DNA of 64,000 nucleotides from positions 124,001-188,000 of the forward strand of contig JAHJHR010000003.1 in assembly GCA_018823745.1 (NCBI GenBank). Reading direction: 5' to 3'. The position numbers were made by a program, and so were the translations under genes. Positions 41,979 through 51,999 of this stretch are shown here, piece by piece (the stretch's first letter is position 1; every line of letters starts with the position of its first letter). The stretch comes from Alphaproteobacteria bacterium (GTDB lineage Bacteria > Pseudomonadota > Alphaproteobacteria > Oceanibaculales > Oceanibaculaceae). The notes beneath the pieces were generated by a model that had not been told where the DNA came from, ran no database searches, and saw nothing but the letters and a program-made list of their open reading frames with translations.

Positions 41979-42850
41979 GCCTGCGCGATATCGCCCTGAT
42001 TATCGTCGTCATGGCCGTCTGGGGGGCCAATTTCGGTGTCAGCAAGCTGGGCCTGCAGGAACTGCCGCCGCTGATGCTGGTCGGGCTGCGCTTCGCACTG
42101 ACGGCGCTGTTCCTGGTGCCCTTTACCCGACTGCCGCGCGGCAAGATGCTGCCGGTGATGCTGCTCAGCGTGTCGCTGGGTTTTGCGCATTTCGCGCTGA
42201 TGTTCACCGGGCTGCAGAAGGTGGATGCCAGCACGGCGGCCATCGCCGTGCAGGTCCAGGTGCCGTTCTCCGCCCTGCTGGCCGTGATCTTCTTCAAGGA
42301 CCGGCTGGGCTGGCGCCGGTCGCTCGGCATGGCGCTGGCGATTGTCGGCGTGGTGCTGCTGGCCGGCGAGCCGCAGACCAGCAGCAACATGCTCTATCTC
42401 GGCATGATCATTGCCGGCTCGATGATATGGGCGGTGGCGGCCATCCAGATGAAGCAGCTCGCCGATGTCGATGCGCTTACCCTGAACGGCTGGATGGCCC
42501 TGTTCGCCGCGCCGCAGCTGCTGATTGCTTCCTGCCTGCTGGAAGATGGACATGTAGAGGCCTTTACCGGTGCCGGCTGGAAAGGCTGGGGCGCTGTCGC
42601 CTATATGGCGATCGTCGTCACCATTTTCGGCTATGGTATCTGGATGAAGATGCTCAGCCGCTACCAGGTGAACCAGGTCATGCCCTTCACGCTGCTGGCC
42701 CCGGTATTCGGCGTGGTCGCCGGCATCATCATGCTGAGCGAGGAGCTGAGTCTGCTGAAGCTGCTGGGCGGTGCAATAACCATCTGCGGTGTCGCCATCA
42801 TCACCATCAGGCGACCACAGCAGGCGCAGCCCTCGGCGCCGCGATCCTGA
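41975..42850 (+). CDS. EamA/DMT-family transporter
   Basis: A 291-residue ten-helix inner-membrane protein of the drug/metabolite transporter superfamily. Two EamA halves are visible, beginning DIALIIVVMAVWGANFGVSK (about 4-23) and MLYLGMIIAGSMIWAVAAIQ (about 139-158), with the typical TAAIAVQVQVPFSALLAV. It probably exports amino acids or related metabolites. Its ATG overlaps the ABC-F stop. It is the middle gene of a likely three-gene unit. Confidence 0.9.
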   Translation: MSLRDIALIIVVMAVWGANFGVSKLGLQELPPLMLVGLRFALTALFLVPFTRLPRGKMLPVMLLSVSLGFAHFALMFTGLQKVDASTAAIAVQVQVPFSALLAVIFFKDRLGWRRSLGMALAIVGVVLLAGEPQTSSNMLYLGMIIAGSMIWAVAAIQMKQLADVDALTLNGWMALFAAPQLLIASCLLEDGHVEAFTGAGWKGWGAVAYMAIVVTIFGYGIWMKMLSRYQVNQVMPFTLLAPVFGVVAGIIMLSEELSLLKLLGGAITICGVAIITIRRPQQAQPSAPRS

Positions 42851-42860
42851 ACTCTGTCCC

Positions 42861-43565
42861 ATGCAGATCGTCGACACCCCTTCCCCAAATTTCGGCGACC
42901 GCCCGGACGGCCGGCGGCCCGATGTGCTGGTGCTGCATTATACCGGCATGGAAACCGGCAAGGCGGCGCTGGACCGGCTGTGCGACCCCGTCGCCAAGGT
43001 CAGTGCGCATTACCTGATCGAGGAGGACGGCACCTGCTTTCGCATGGTGGCGGAGGAAAACCGCGCCTGGCATGCCGGCCTGTCCTTCTGGGCCGGGGAG
43101 AGCGACCTGAACTCCGCCTCCATCGGCATCGAGCTGGTCAATCCGGGGCATGAGCATGGCTACCGCCCCTTCCCGGAACCGCAGATCGCCGCCTTGCTGA
43201 CGCTGGCGACGGGCATCCGGGACCGGCATGGGATTCTCCCCCACCGCGTCGTCGGCCATTCCGACATCGCCCCCACCCGCAAGGAAGATCCGGGCGAGCT
43301 GTTCCCTTGGCAGCGCCTCGCCCGCTACCGGCTGGGCCTGTGGCCGAAGCCGCAGCCTGCCGGCGCTCCCGGCACGGCGATGGAGGCCGCCTTCCTTCTG
43401 GCCCAGATTGGCTACGATATCGCTGATCTGCCGGCCACGCTGACCGCCTTCCAGCGCCGCTACCGCCCGTCCAGCCTGGACGGCGTGCTGGACAAGGAAA
43501 CCGCCGCGCTGATCAACGGCCTCGCCGCGATGCTGCCGCGCCAGGATGTGCTGTCGGCGGAATAG
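42861..43565 (+). CDS. N-acetylmuramoyl-L-alanine amidase (AmiD/AmpD-type)
   Basis: This 234-residue zinc amidase has a domain at about 18-160 with the metal ligands in VLHYTGM (His25) and VVGHSDIAPTRKEDPG (His near 132, Asp near 142), and the SIGIELVNPGHEHGY stretch. A C-terminal peptidoglycan-binding-like region (about 170-230) follows. It cleaves the MurNAc-L-Ala bond in wall recycling or turnover. No signal peptide is evident at ATG 42861, so a cytoplasmic AmpD-like role is possible; the upstream frame gives no better signal. Confidence 0.88.
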   Translation: MQIVDTPSPNFGDRPDGRRPDVLVLHYTGMETGKAALDRLCDPVAKVSAHYLIEEDGTCFRMVAEENRAWHAGLSFWAGESDLNSASIGIELVNPGHEHGYRPFPEPQIAALLTLATGIRDRHGILPHRVVGHSDIAPTRKEDPGELFPWQRLARYRLGLWPKPQPAGAPGTAMEAAFLLAQIGYDIADLPATLTAFQRRYRPSSLDGVLDKETAALINGLAAMLPRQDVLSAE

Positions 43566-43580
43566 CGCCGGCCATCTTCC

Positions 43581-43609
43581 TTGACCCGCCTGTCCGAACC
43601 CCCTACCTA
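43581..43609 (+). promoter_or_regulatory. Promoter of the RNase P RNA gene
   Basis: A TTGACC -35 at 43581-43586 and a TACCTA -10 at 43604-43609 are 17 bases apart. The predicted start falls at about 43616-43617, the first base of the RNase P stem, which supports both calls. Confidence 0.7.
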
Positions 43610-43616
43610 TCCGCGC

Positions 43617-44029
<413 letters not shown>

Positions 44030-44235
44030 TTTTTACAGCTGCAGTGTTTTTTACGGCACGGCCGCAGCGCCGATGCCCTGCCTTGGCCTCAAATAAGAAC
44101 ATTCAGTGAACAAATATACTATTTCGAATACTTATCCACAGCAGAAGACGAGGCGGGCATTAACTTGCCGGTTGCAGAAAAGTTCCCAATCGCAACGGGA
44201 TAAATCAAGAACATCCCATCCATATACTGCTCAAT

Positions 44236-44310
44236 CCCATTGACCACCATATTTTCCCATGATATCCCATTAAAACCCATGAAAGACCATGGCTGGCCAT
44301 CCCTGCCCAC
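44236..44310. promoter_or_regulatory. MraZ operator candidate: eight-unit 10-bp-phased CCCAT array
   Basis: Units at 44236, 44246, 44256, 44266, 44276, 44286, 44296 and 44306 read CCCAT, ACCAT, CCCAT, CCCAT, CCCAT, ACCAT, GCCAT, CCCAC, each starting exactly ten bases after the last. On the other strand this is ATGGG repeated, matching the TGGGN boxes with 5-bp spacers bound by MraZ. A further CCCAT is off-phase at 44215. A TTGACC at 44240-44245 lies inside the array. The array ends 68 bases before the mraZ start. Confidence 0.8.
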
Positions 44311-44377
44311 CTCCCCCGGATCGCGACCGGGATGACTGGCCGGGGCGAATGGCAAAACTTGGAAGGGGGAGCTTCCG

Positions 44378-44860
44378 TTGGCGGTTTTTATCGGCCAGCA
44401 CGAGAACAAGATCGACAGGAAGGGGCGTGTCTCCGTTCCGTCGAAGTTCCGTGCCCAATTGGCCGAGGAAAGCTTCCAGGGCGTGGTGGTCTACCCCTCC
44501 CCCAAATTCGCCGCCCTTGAGGGCTGCAGCTTCAAACGCATCGAACAGATCGCAGCCAGCCTCGACGATCTCGACATGCTCTCCGATAAAGCCGACGACC
44601 TTGCCGCGACGATCCTCGCCGAAGCCCGCGAACTCCCCTTCGACAGCGAAGGCCGGATCATGCTGCCCAAGGAATTGATCGATCAGGCCGGCATCGGGGA
44701 TGCCGTGCTGTTCGTCGGCCAGGGCAAAACCTTCCAGGTCTGGGCGCCGGCAGCCTATGAGCGGCGGCGCGAGGAAGCCCGCCAGCGCATCAAGGATGGC
44801 GACGTCACCCTGAAGCTGCGCCGCGACGATGGCGGCGGCACTGGTGGGGGCGGCACATGA
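44378..44860 (+). CDS. mraZ: Transcriptional regulator MraZ
   Basis: A 160-residue double AbrB/SpoVT-like domain protein: the first half starts [23 protein letters not shown], the second has [20 protein letters not shown] (about 87-106). MraZ binds repeats upstream of its own gene and controls the dcw cluster. The start is TTG 44378, with AAGGGGGA about seven bases upstream; no ATG fits as well. The C-terminal tail is Gly rich (GGGTGGGG). It overlaps rsmH by four bases (ATGA). Confidence 0.95.
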   Translation: MAVFIGQHENKIDRKGRVSVPSKFRAQLAEESFQGVVVYPSPKFAALEGCSFKRIEQIAASLDDLDMLSDKADDLAATILAEARELPFDSEGRIMLPKELIDQAGIGDAVLFVGQGKTFQVWAPAAYERRREEARQRIKDGDVTLKLRRDDGGGTGGGGT

Positions 44861-45822
44861 CGACGGCCACGCCCCGCCTGCATATTCCTGTCCTGTGCGA
44901 CCAGGTGGTCGCCGCCCTGGCGCCGCGATCCGGCGCCGTCTTCGTTGATGGGACATTCGGTCTCGGCGGCTATGCCAGCGCCCTGCTGGAAGCTGCCGAT
45001 TGCCGCGTTTTCGGCATCGACCGCGACCCCGACGCGATCCGCCGCGGCGCTGCCCTGGTGGAGCGCTATGCTGGCCGTCTGGCTTTGATCCAGGGCCGCT
45101 TCGGCGAGATGGACCGGCTGCTGGCCGAGCGTGGCGTTACCGGCGTCGATGGCGTGGCACTGGATCTGGGCGTCTCCTCGCCGCAGCTGGACGAGGCCGA
45201 GCGGGGCTTCTCCTTCCGCAGCGACGGCCCGCTCGACATGCGCATGGAGCAGGACGGCCCCAGCGCCGCCGATCTGGTGAATGAGGCCGGCGAGGCCGAG
45301 CTGGCCGACATCATCTTCCATCTGGGCGAGGAGCGGATGGCCCGCCGTGTAGCGCGCGCCATCGTCGCCGCCCGTGCCGAGGCACCGATCACCCGCACCG
45401 GGCGGCTGGCCTCCATCGTGCGCAGCGTCGTACCGAAATCGAAGGATGGCATCGATTCCGCCACCCGCACCTTCCAGGGCCTGCGCCTGCATGTGAATGA
45501 CGAGCTGGGCGAGCTGGATCGCGGGCTTGCCGCCGCCGAGGCGCTGCTGGCGCCGCAGGGCCGGCTGGCCGTCGTCACCTTCCATTCGCTGGAAGACCGC
45601 CGGGTGAAGGTTTTCCTGAAAAGCCGCGCCGGTGAGACCAGCCGCCCGTCACGCCATATCCCGGTTGCCGATATCGCGCCACGCAGCCCCAGCTTCCGCC
45701 TGCTGCAGCGCAAGCCGATCACGGCTGAGGACAGCGAGCTGCGCGTCAATCCACGCGCCCGCTCCGCCAAGCTGCGCGTCGCCGAACGCACCGATGCCGA
45801 TGCCTGGGGGGAGGCCGCCTGA
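44857..45822 (+). CDS. rsmH: 16S rRNA (cytosine-1402-N4)-methyltransferase RsmH
   Basis: The 321-residue SAM-dependent enzyme (MraW) has [15 protein letters not shown] as SAM site (about 30-44), the [18 protein letters not shown] signature (about 105-122), [15 protein letters not shown], and the C-terminal [12 protein letters not shown]. It N4-methylates C1402 in the ribosomal P site. The ATGA overlap with mraZ and one-base overlap with ftsL indicate coupled translation. Confidence 0.96.
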   Translation: MTTATPRLHIPVLCDQVVAALAPRSGAVFVDGTFGLGGYASALLEAADCRVFGIDRDPDAIRRGAALVERYAGRLALIQGRFGEMDRLLAERGVTGVDGVALDLGVSSPQLDEAERGFSFRSDGPLDMRMEQDGPSAADLVNEAGEAELADIIFHLGEERMARRVARAIVAARAEAPITRTGRLASIVRSVVPKSKDGIDSATRTFQGLRLHVNDELGELDRGLAAAEALLAPQGRLAVVTFHSLEDRRVKVFLKSRAGETSRPSRHIPVADIAPRSPSFRLLQRKPITAEDSELRVNPRARSAKLRVAERTDADAWGEAA

Positions 45823-46217
45823 TGCGCCAGACCTTCCTGCTGTGGATTTTCCTGATCGGTGGCGCCGGCGTCGCACTGTTCCTGCTGAAATACGAGGTTC
45901 AGGAACGTGAAGAGCAGCTGGCCCGACTGAACAGCCAGATCATCCGGGACCAGGAGGCGATCCAGATCCTGCGTGCCGAGTGGAGCTATCTGAACCGCCC
46001 GGACCGGCTGGCCGATCTGGCACGCCGTTATCTCGATCTGGAGCCGGTGACGGCGAAGGTGCTGGCCGCATCGGTAAGCGCGCTGCCTGATCCGATCCCG
46101 GTCATCACGCCGGATGGCCTGCCCGTGCCGCCGGTGGCGCGCAGCAACCCGCTGATCGCCGCCCCGATGGAAAAGCCGCAGGCGATCCTGGCCACCAGCC
46201 GGAGGCTCAGCGAATGA
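45822..46217 (+). CDS. ftsL: Cell-division protein FtsL
   Basis: A 131-residue bitopic protein: a short N-terminus, one membrane helix (LLWIFLIGGAGVALFLLKYEV, about 5-25) and a periplasmic coiled coil (about 28-60, EREEQLARLNSQIIRDQEAIQ). A Pro/Ala-rich tail follows. FtsL forms the FtsQLB complex that activates FtsWI. Identification relies on topology and its place between rsmH and ftsI. It starts on the last base of rsmH (TGATG) and overlaps ftsI by four bases. Confidence 0.9.
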   Translation: MRQTFLLWIFLIGGAGVALFLLKYEVQEREEQLARLNSQIIRDQEAIQILRAEWSYLNRPDRLADLARRYLDLEPVTAKVLAASVSALPDPIPVITPDGLPVPPVARSNPLIAAPMEKPQAILATSRRLSE

Positions 46218-47986
46218 CCCGCACCCGCCTGAATCTCCGCACCGTCTTCAAGCGCGCGCCGAATCCCGACGTGCCGCCGCCCTCGCATCATGTCGCGCTG
46301 GAAGGCCATGTCCGCAACGCCATCGAGACCGGCCGCACCCGGCTGGTGATCGCCGCCGCCCTGTTCGCCGTGGCCTTTGGCGCGGTCGGCGTGCGGCTGG
46401 CCGATGTGACAGTGATGAACCAGGGGGCAGAGCCGCGCCTGGCCGATGCCGCACGCGCCACCATCATCCAGAGCAGCCGGTCGGAGATCATCGATCGCAA
46501 TGGCCTGCTGCTGGCGACCAGCCTGCACACCCCTTCGCTCTACGCCGATCCGATGGCCGTGCTGGACCCGGTCGAGGCGGCGCAGAAGCTGGCCACCGTG
46601 CTGCCGGGCATCAGCGAGCAGGAAATCATCGCCAAGCTGGCGACCGAGCGGCGCTTCGTGTGGATCAGGCGCAACCTGACGCCACGCCAGCAATTCGATA
46701 TCAACCGCCTCGGCATCCCCGGTTTCTACTTCCAGCGCGAGGAGAAGCGGGTCTATCCGCAAAGCGGTGCGGCCGCGCATGTCGTCGGCTATACCGATGT
46801 CGATGGCCGGGGCATTGCCGGCATCGAGCAATCCTTCGACGAGGTGCTGCGCAGCGGCGGCCAGCCGGTCCAGCTGTCGCTCGATCTGCGCCTGCAGCAC
46901 ATCGTGCGTGAATCACTGCTGGAATCGATGACCGAATTCCAGGCCATCGGCGCCGCCGGCGTGGTGCTTGACGCCCGCAATGGCGAAGTGCTGGCCATGG
47001 TATCGCTGCCGGATTTCGACCCGAACCAGACCCGCAGCCTGGACCCCGACGCGCAGTTCAACCGCGCCACGCTGGGCGTGTATGAGATGGGCTCGACCTT
47101 CAAGGTGTTTAACCACGCCATGGCGCTGGACAGCGGCAAGGTGCGGCTGAATGGCGGGTTCGACGCCTCGCACCCGATCCGCATCGCGCGTTTCACCATC
47201 TCCGATTATCACGGCAAGAATCGCTGGCTGTCGGTGCCGGAGATCTTCGAGCATTCCTCGAATATCGGCTCCGCCAAGATGGCGATGGAGGTCGGCGTCA
47301 CCGGCCAGCACGATTTCATGAAGAAGATCGGCATGCTGTCGCGCCTGCCGATCGAGATTCCCGAGGCCGGCGTGCCGCTGGCGCCCAGCCCGTGGCGCGA
47401 AATCAACCTGATGACCATTTCCTTCGGCCATGGGTTGTCGGTCAGCCCGATGCATCTGGTCAGCGGTGTCTCGGCCATGGTGAATGGCGGCATCCTGCGC
47501 CCGGTCACACTGCTGAAGCGCGAGCCCGGTGCCACGCCTCCCGGCGCCCGCGTCATCTCGGAGCGAACCTCGGACCAGATGCGCCGCCTGCTGCGCCTTG
47601 TCGTCGAGAACGGCACCGGCCGCAACGCCTCGGCCGAGGGCTATCTGGTCGGCGGCAAGACCGGTACGGCGGAGAAGCTGTCCGGCCGCGGCTATAACCG
47701 CAAGGCCCGCATCTCCTCCTTCGTCGGCGCCTTCCCGATCAATGATCCGAAATACATCGTGCTGGCGATGATCGACGAGCCGGTGGGCAACAAGCGCACC
47801 TTCGGCTACGCCACCGGCGGCTGGGTTGCCGCCCCCGTCGTGAAGAACATCGTGCGCCGCATGGCTCCGATGTACGGAATTTCGCCTGTTGACGAAAATG
47901 CGCCAGAAATCCGCCGCGATCTGGTGCTCGATATCGCCCCCCGCGACCCAACGAAAAACGGGGGCAAGCATCTTGCGTCTTATTGA
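46214..47986 (+). CDS. ftsI: Peptidoglycan transpeptidase FtsI (PBP3)
   Basis: The 590-residue septal transpeptidase has a membrane helix at about 40-62, a PBP dimerisation domain, and a transpeptidase domain with S-T-F-K (Ser about 294), SSN (about 347) and KTGT (about 482). It crosslinks septal wall with FtsW. It overlaps ftsL by four bases at its start and murE by 14 at its end. All three active-site motifs are intact. Confidence 0.96.
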   Translation: MTRTRLNLRTVFKRAPNPDVPPPSHHVALEGHVRNAIETGRTRLVIAAALFAVAFGAVGVRLADVTVMNQGAEPRLADAARATIIQSSRSEIIDRNGLLLATSLHTPSLYADPMAVLDPVEAAQKLATVLPGISEQEIIAKLATERRFVWIRRNLTPRQQFDINRLGIPGFYFQREEKRVYPQSGAAAHVVGYTDVDGRGIAGIEQSFDEVLRSGGQPVQLSLDLRLQHIVRESLLESMTEFQAIGAAGVVLDARNGEVLAMVSLPDFDPNQTRSLDPDAQFNRATLGVYEMGSTFKVFNHAMALDSGKVRLNGGFDASHPIRIARFTISDYHGKNRWLSVPEIFEHSSNIGSAKMAMEVGVTGQHDFMKKIGMLSRLPIEIPEAGVPLAPSPWREINLMTISFGHGLSVSPMHLVSGVSAMVNGGILRPVTLLKREPGATPPGARVISERTSDQMRRLLRLVVENGTGRNASAEGYLVGGKTGTAEKLSGRGYNRKARISSFVGAFPINDPKYIVLAMIDEPVGNKRTFGYATGGWVAAPVVKNIVRRMAPMYGISPVDENAPEIRRDLVLDIAPRDPTKNGGKHLASY

Positions 47987-49475
47987 TCTCATAAACGGCG
48001 ACCAGCCGGCAAACGCGGTCCTGGCCGCTGCCGGCGATATCGACATCGAGGGGCTGACGGCGGATTCCCGTCAGGTCCGCCCCGGCTATCTGTTCGCCGC
48101 CCTGCCCGGCGCGAAGGCCGATGGCCGTGCCTTCATCGCCGATGCCATCGGGCGCGGCGCACGGGCCGTTCTGGCCTCCAGCGGCGCCCAGGCGGGCGGA
48201 CTGACATTGGATGGGACGGTACCGATCATCGCCGATGCCAATCCGCGCCAGCGCCTTGCCCGCATGGCGGCGCGCTTCTATGGCCAGCAGCCCGAGCATG
48301 TCGTCGCCGTCACCGGCACCAACGGCAAGACCTCGGTGGTCGATTTCACCCGCCAGATCTGGACTTATCTTGGCCGCAAGGCCGCCAGCGTCGGAACGCT
48401 GGGCGTGGTTGCCCCTGACTTGCCGAGCACAAAGGGGCTTACGACTCCGGACCCGGTCGAGTTGCACCGCGTTCTCGCGACGCTCGCCGGGTCCGGAGTC
48501 GGCTTTTTATCCATGGAAGCCTCCAGCCACGGGCTCGACCAGTACCGGCTGGACGGTGTTCGCGTGACGGCCGCCGCCTTCACCAACCTGGCCCGCGACC
48601 ATCTCGACTACCACGCCGATATGGAGGCGTATTTCCAGGCCAAGACCCAGCTTTTCTGCCGCGTCATGGCGCCGGGCGGGACAGCGGTGCTGAACGCCGA
48701 CATGCCGCAATTCGCCACGCTGGCGCGGATCTGCGCCCGGCGCGACCACCGCATCGTCAGCTATGGCCGCGCCATGGGTGCCGATCTGCGCCTGGTAGAC
48801 CGGCTGCCGCGCCCGGACGGGCAGCGCCTCGGCATGATCCTGCATGGCAAGGCGCGCGAGATTGATTTGCCGCTGGCCGGCGGCTTTCAGGCGATGAACG
48901 CCCTGGCGGCCCTCGCCCTCGTCATGGCCACCGGCATTCCGCTGGATGAGGCACTGCCGGCGCTGGAGCATCTGCGCGGCGTGCCGGGCCGGCTGGAGCG
49001 TGTCGCCACCCTGCCGGGCGGTGCCACCATCTATGTTGATTACGCCCATAAGCCGGGCGCGCTGGACGCCGTGCTGAGCGAAATGCGCCCCTTCGTCGAG
49101 CATCGCCTGGCGGTGGTGTTCGGCTGCGGCGGCGAGCGCGACCGCGGCAAGCGGCCGATGATGGGCGAGATCGCCGCGCGGCTGGCCGACCGGGTGATCG
49201 TGACCGACGACAATCCGCGCAGCGAAGACCCGGCCGCGATCCGCGCCGAGGTGATGCAGGGCTGCCCCGGCGCGCAGGAAATCGGTGACCGTGCCGTCGC
49301 TATCCACAGCGCCATCGCCGCGCTGGAGCCGGGCGACGTGCTGGTGATCGCCGGCAAGGGCCATGAGCAGGGCCAGGAAATCGGCGGCGAGACCCGCCCC
49401 TTCGACGATGCCGCCGTGGCCCGCGCCAGCGTGGCCCGGCTGTATGGCGCCGATACGACCGGGAGGAGCGCATGA
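47973..49475 (+). CDS. murE: UDP-MurNAc-tripeptide synthetase MurE (meso-DAP adding)
   Basis: The 500-residue Mur ligase has GTNGKTS P-loop (about 115), the DHLDYH metal/carbamate region, and DNPR (about 412), the motif that selects meso-diaminopimelate rather than lysine. No ATG fits: the reading frame matches the family from a TTG at 47973 (LRLIDLINGD), with GGGGG upstream, inside the last 14 bases of ftsI. It overlaps murF by four bases (ATGA). Confidence 0.94.
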   Translation: MRLIDLINGDQPANAVLAAAGDIDIEGLTADSRQVRPGYLFAALPGAKADGRAFIADAIGRGARAVLASSGAQAGGLTLDGTVPIIADANPRQRLARMAARFYGQQPEHVVAVTGTNGKTSVVDFTRQIWTYLGRKAASVGTLGVVAPDLPSTKGLTTPDPVELHRVLATLAGSGVGFLSMEASSHGLDQYRLDGVRVTAAAFTNLARDHLDYHADMEAYFQAKTQLFCRVMAPGGTAVLNADMPQFATLARICARRDHRIVSYGRAMGADLRLVDRLPRPDGQRLGMILHGKAREIDLPLAGGFQAMNALAALALVMATGIPLDEALPALEHLRGVPGRLERVATLPGGATIYVDYAHKPGALDAVLSEMRPFVEHRLAVVFGCGGERDRGKRPMMGEIAARLADRVIVTDDNPRSEDPAAIRAEVMQGCPGAQEIGDRAVAIHSAIAALEPGDVLVIAGKGHEQGQEIGGETRPFDDAAVARASVARLYGADTTGRSA

Positions 49476-50887
49476 CCGCGATCCTCTGGACATCCGCCGA
49501 TGCCGTTGCCGCCACGGGCGGCCGGAACAGCCGGGACTGGCAGGCGATGGGCGTCTCCATCGACAGCCGCACGGTGGCGGAAGGTGATCTGTTCGTCGCC
49601 GTGAAGGGCGACAGTTTCGACGGCCATGACTATGCCCTGGATGCCTTGGGGAGGGGTGCGGCCGCGGTGTTGGTTGAGCGTGACCTGGAGGGGATACCGG
49701 CCAACGCGCCGGTATTGCAGGTTACCTCGACCCTGGAAGCGCTGAGTTCGCTTGGCCGATTCCAACGCGGCCGCAATTCTGCCAAGGCGATTGCCGTCAC
49801 CGGCAGCGTCGGCAAGACCGGCTCCAAGGAGATGCTGCGCGTCGCGCTGTCGGCACTGGGGAAGACCCATGCCAGCGTCGCCAGCTTCAACAACCATATC
49901 GGCGCGCCGCTGACCCTGGCGCGACTGCCGCAGGACGCCGCCTATCTGGTGTCCGAGCTGGGCATGAACCATGCCGGCGAGCTGGCCCCGCTGTCGCAGA
50001 TGGTACGCCCGGATGTCGCGCTGATCACCAATGTCGAGGCCGTGCATGCCGGGCATTTCGACAGCGAGGAAGAGATTGCCGACGCCAAGGCGGAAATCTT
50101 CACCGGCCTGACCAGCGACGGGATCGCCGTGCTGAACCGCGACAACCGGCATTTCGCCCGGCTGCGCGACAAGGCGCGCGCGGCCGGCGTGCGGGAAATT
50201 GTCGCCTTCGGCAGCGACCTGACCGCCGATGCTTTTCTGGTCAATGCCCAACTCAGCGCCACGGGCAGCCAGGTCCAGGCGGTGGTCGGCCGCCGCCGGC
50301 TGTCCTACAAGCTGGCCGCCCCCGGCCGGCACTGGGTGATGAACAGCCTGGGCGTGCTGGCCGGCATTGCCGCGCTGGGCGGGGATGTCGTGCAGGCCGC
50401 CGCCGCGCTGGTGAAGGTCGAGGTGCCGAAGGGCCGCGGCCGGCAGGTCCACATTGCCCTGCCGAAAGGCGGATCGCTGCTGCTGATCGACGAAAGCTAC
50501 AACGCCAGCGCGCCAGCCATCCGCGCCGCGCTGGACGTGATGAAGATGACCCCGGTCGCCACCGGTGGCCGCCGTGTCGTCGTGCTGGGCGACATGCTGG
50601 AGCTGGGCGATGCCGCCCCGGCGACGCATGAGGCGCTGGCGCCGGCTCTTGTCGAGTCCGGTGCCGTCCTCGTGCTGACCGTGGGCCCGAACATGGCCCG
50701 GCTGGCAGCGATGCTGCCGAAGGGCCTGCATGCCGGCCATGCCGATACCGCGCAGGAACTGGCCCCGCTGGTCAGCGCGCTGGTGCGCAGCGGCGATGTC
50801 GTTCTGGTCAAGGGCAGCCTGGGCATGAAGATGGCCCGTATCGTCGAAGCCCTGACGGCGCTGCACAGCGCCGCCGCAGGCGCGTGA
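49472..50887 (+). CDS. murF: UDP-MurNAc-pentapeptide synthetase MurF
   Basis: The 471-residue ligase adds D-Ala-D-Ala to UDP-MurNAc-tripeptide. It has the P-loop [11 protein letters not shown] (about 111-121), [10 protein letters not shown] and [10 protein letters not shown] (about 160-169), and the YNASAPA region (about 346). The N-terminal substrate domain includes [13 protein letters not shown]. It overlaps murE by four bases. Confidence 0.96.
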   Translation: MTAILWTSADAVAATGGRNSRDWQAMGVSIDSRTVAEGDLFVAVKGDSFDGHDYALDALGRGAAAVLVERDLEGIPANAPVLQVTSTLEALSSLGRFQRGRNSAKAIAVTGSVGKTGSKEMLRVALSALGKTHASVASFNNHIGAPLTLARLPQDAAYLVSELGMNHAGELAPLSQMVRPDVALITNVEAVHAGHFDSEEEIADAKAEIFTGLTSDGIAVLNRDNRHFARLRDKARAAGVREIVAFGSDLTADAFLVNAQLSATGSQVQAVVGRRRLSYKLAAPGRHWVMNSLGVLAGIAALGGDVVQAAAALVKVEVPKGRGRQVHIALPKGGSLLLIDESYNASAPAIRAALDVMKMTPVATGGRRVVVLGDMLELGDAAPATHEALAPALVESGAVLVLTVGPNMARLAAMLPKGLHAGHADTAQELAPLVSALVRSGDVVLVKGSLGMKMARIVEALTALHSAAAGA

Positions 50888-50898
50888 GGAGAAACCGG

Positions 50899-51987
50899 AT
50901 GCTGCCCCTTCTCCTCACCCCCTTCGCCGACGATTTTGCGGTGTTCAACCTGTTCCGCTACCTGACGTTCCGCAGCGGCGGCGCGGTCATCACTGCGCTG
51001 ATCATCGCCTTCCTGACCGGGCCGGCCATCATCGACTGGCTGAAGGCCAAGCAGCGCGGCGGCCAGCCGATCCGCGAAGACGGGCCGGAAAGCCATCTGC
51101 TGACCAAGAAGGGCACGCCGACGATGGGCGGTGCGCTGATCCTGCTAGCACTGGCCGTCTCAACCCTGCTCTGGGCCGATCTGCGCAACCCCTATGTCTG
51201 GACCGTGCTGCTGGTCACCTGCGGTTTCGGCGTCATCGGCTTCTTCGACGACTATCTGAAGCTGACCAAGCGCAATTCCAAGGGCCTGCCGAGCCGGCTG
51301 AAGCTGCTGGGCCAGCTGGCGGTCGGCCTGGTTGCCTCGGTCATCTTCGTCTGGATCAGCGCCGACCCGATGTCGACCGGCCTCGCCATCCCCTTCCTGA
51401 AAGGCGTGATGATCGATTTCGGCTGGTTCTTCATCATCTTCACCACCCTGGTCATGGTTGGCTCCTCCAACGCCGTGAACCTGACCGACGGGCTGGACGG
51501 CCTGGCCATCGTGCCGGTGATGATCGCCGCCTCCTGCTTCGCGCTGATCGCCTATCTGGTCGGCAATACGGTATTCGCCAATTACCTGCAGATCATCCAT
51601 GTGCCGGGCACCGGCGAGCTGGCGGTGTTCTGCGCCGCGCTGGTCGGTGCGGGCCTCGGCTTCCTGTGGTTCAACGCGCCGCCGGCCATGGTGTTCATGG
51701 GCGATACCGGCTCGCTGGCGCTGGGCGGCGGGCTGGGCGCCATCTCGGTGGCGACCAAGCACGAGCTGGTGCTGGTGATCATTGGCGGGCTGTTCGTACT
51801 GGAGACTGTGTCGGTCATCGTCCAGGTGCTGTCCTTCAAGCTGACCGGCAAGCGCGTCTTCCGCATGGCGCCGCTGCATCATCACTACGAAAAGAAGGGC
51901 TGGGCCGAATCGACCATCGTGATCCGCTTCTGGATCATCGCCGTGGTGCTGGCCATCGCCGGCCTGTCCACCCTGAAGCTGCGCTGA
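50899..51987 (+). CDS. mraY: Phospho-MurNAc-pentapeptide transferase MraY
   Basis: The 362-residue polytopic enzyme makes lipid I. The sequence KKGTPTMGG, the FFDDYLK aspartates, the [11 protein letters not shown]sp pair, MGDTGSL and the [11 protein letters not shown]is cluster are all present. The start at ATG 50899 is preferred to GTG 50884 because AGGAG lies seven bases before it; the GTG would overlap the murF stop. murD follows 12 bases on. Confidence 0.96.
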   Translation: MLPLLLTPFADDFAVFNLFRYLTFRSGGAVITALIIAFLTGPAIIDWLKAKQRGGQPIREDGPESHLLTKKGTPTMGGALILLALAVSTLLWADLRNPYVWTVLLVTCGFGVIGFFDDYLKLTKRNSKGLPSRLKLLGQLAVGLVASVIFVWISADPMSTGLAIPFLKGVMIDFGWFFIIFTTLVMVGSSNAVNLTDGLDGLAIVPVMIAASCFALIAYLVGNTVFANYLQIIHVPGTGELAVFCAALVGAGLGFLWFNAPPAMVFMGDTGSLALGGGLGAISVATKHELVLVIIGGLFVLETVSVIVQVLSFKLTGKRVFRMAPLHHHYEKKGWAESTIVIRFWIIAVVLAIAGLSTLKLR

Positions 51988-51999
51988 GGGGGAGGACAG

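Noticed and set aside
44166..44205. TTGCCG/TTGCAG and GATAAA as a mraZ promoter upstream of the repeat array.
   Set aside because: The spacing between the hexamers is over 20 bases; no firm promoter can be named there.
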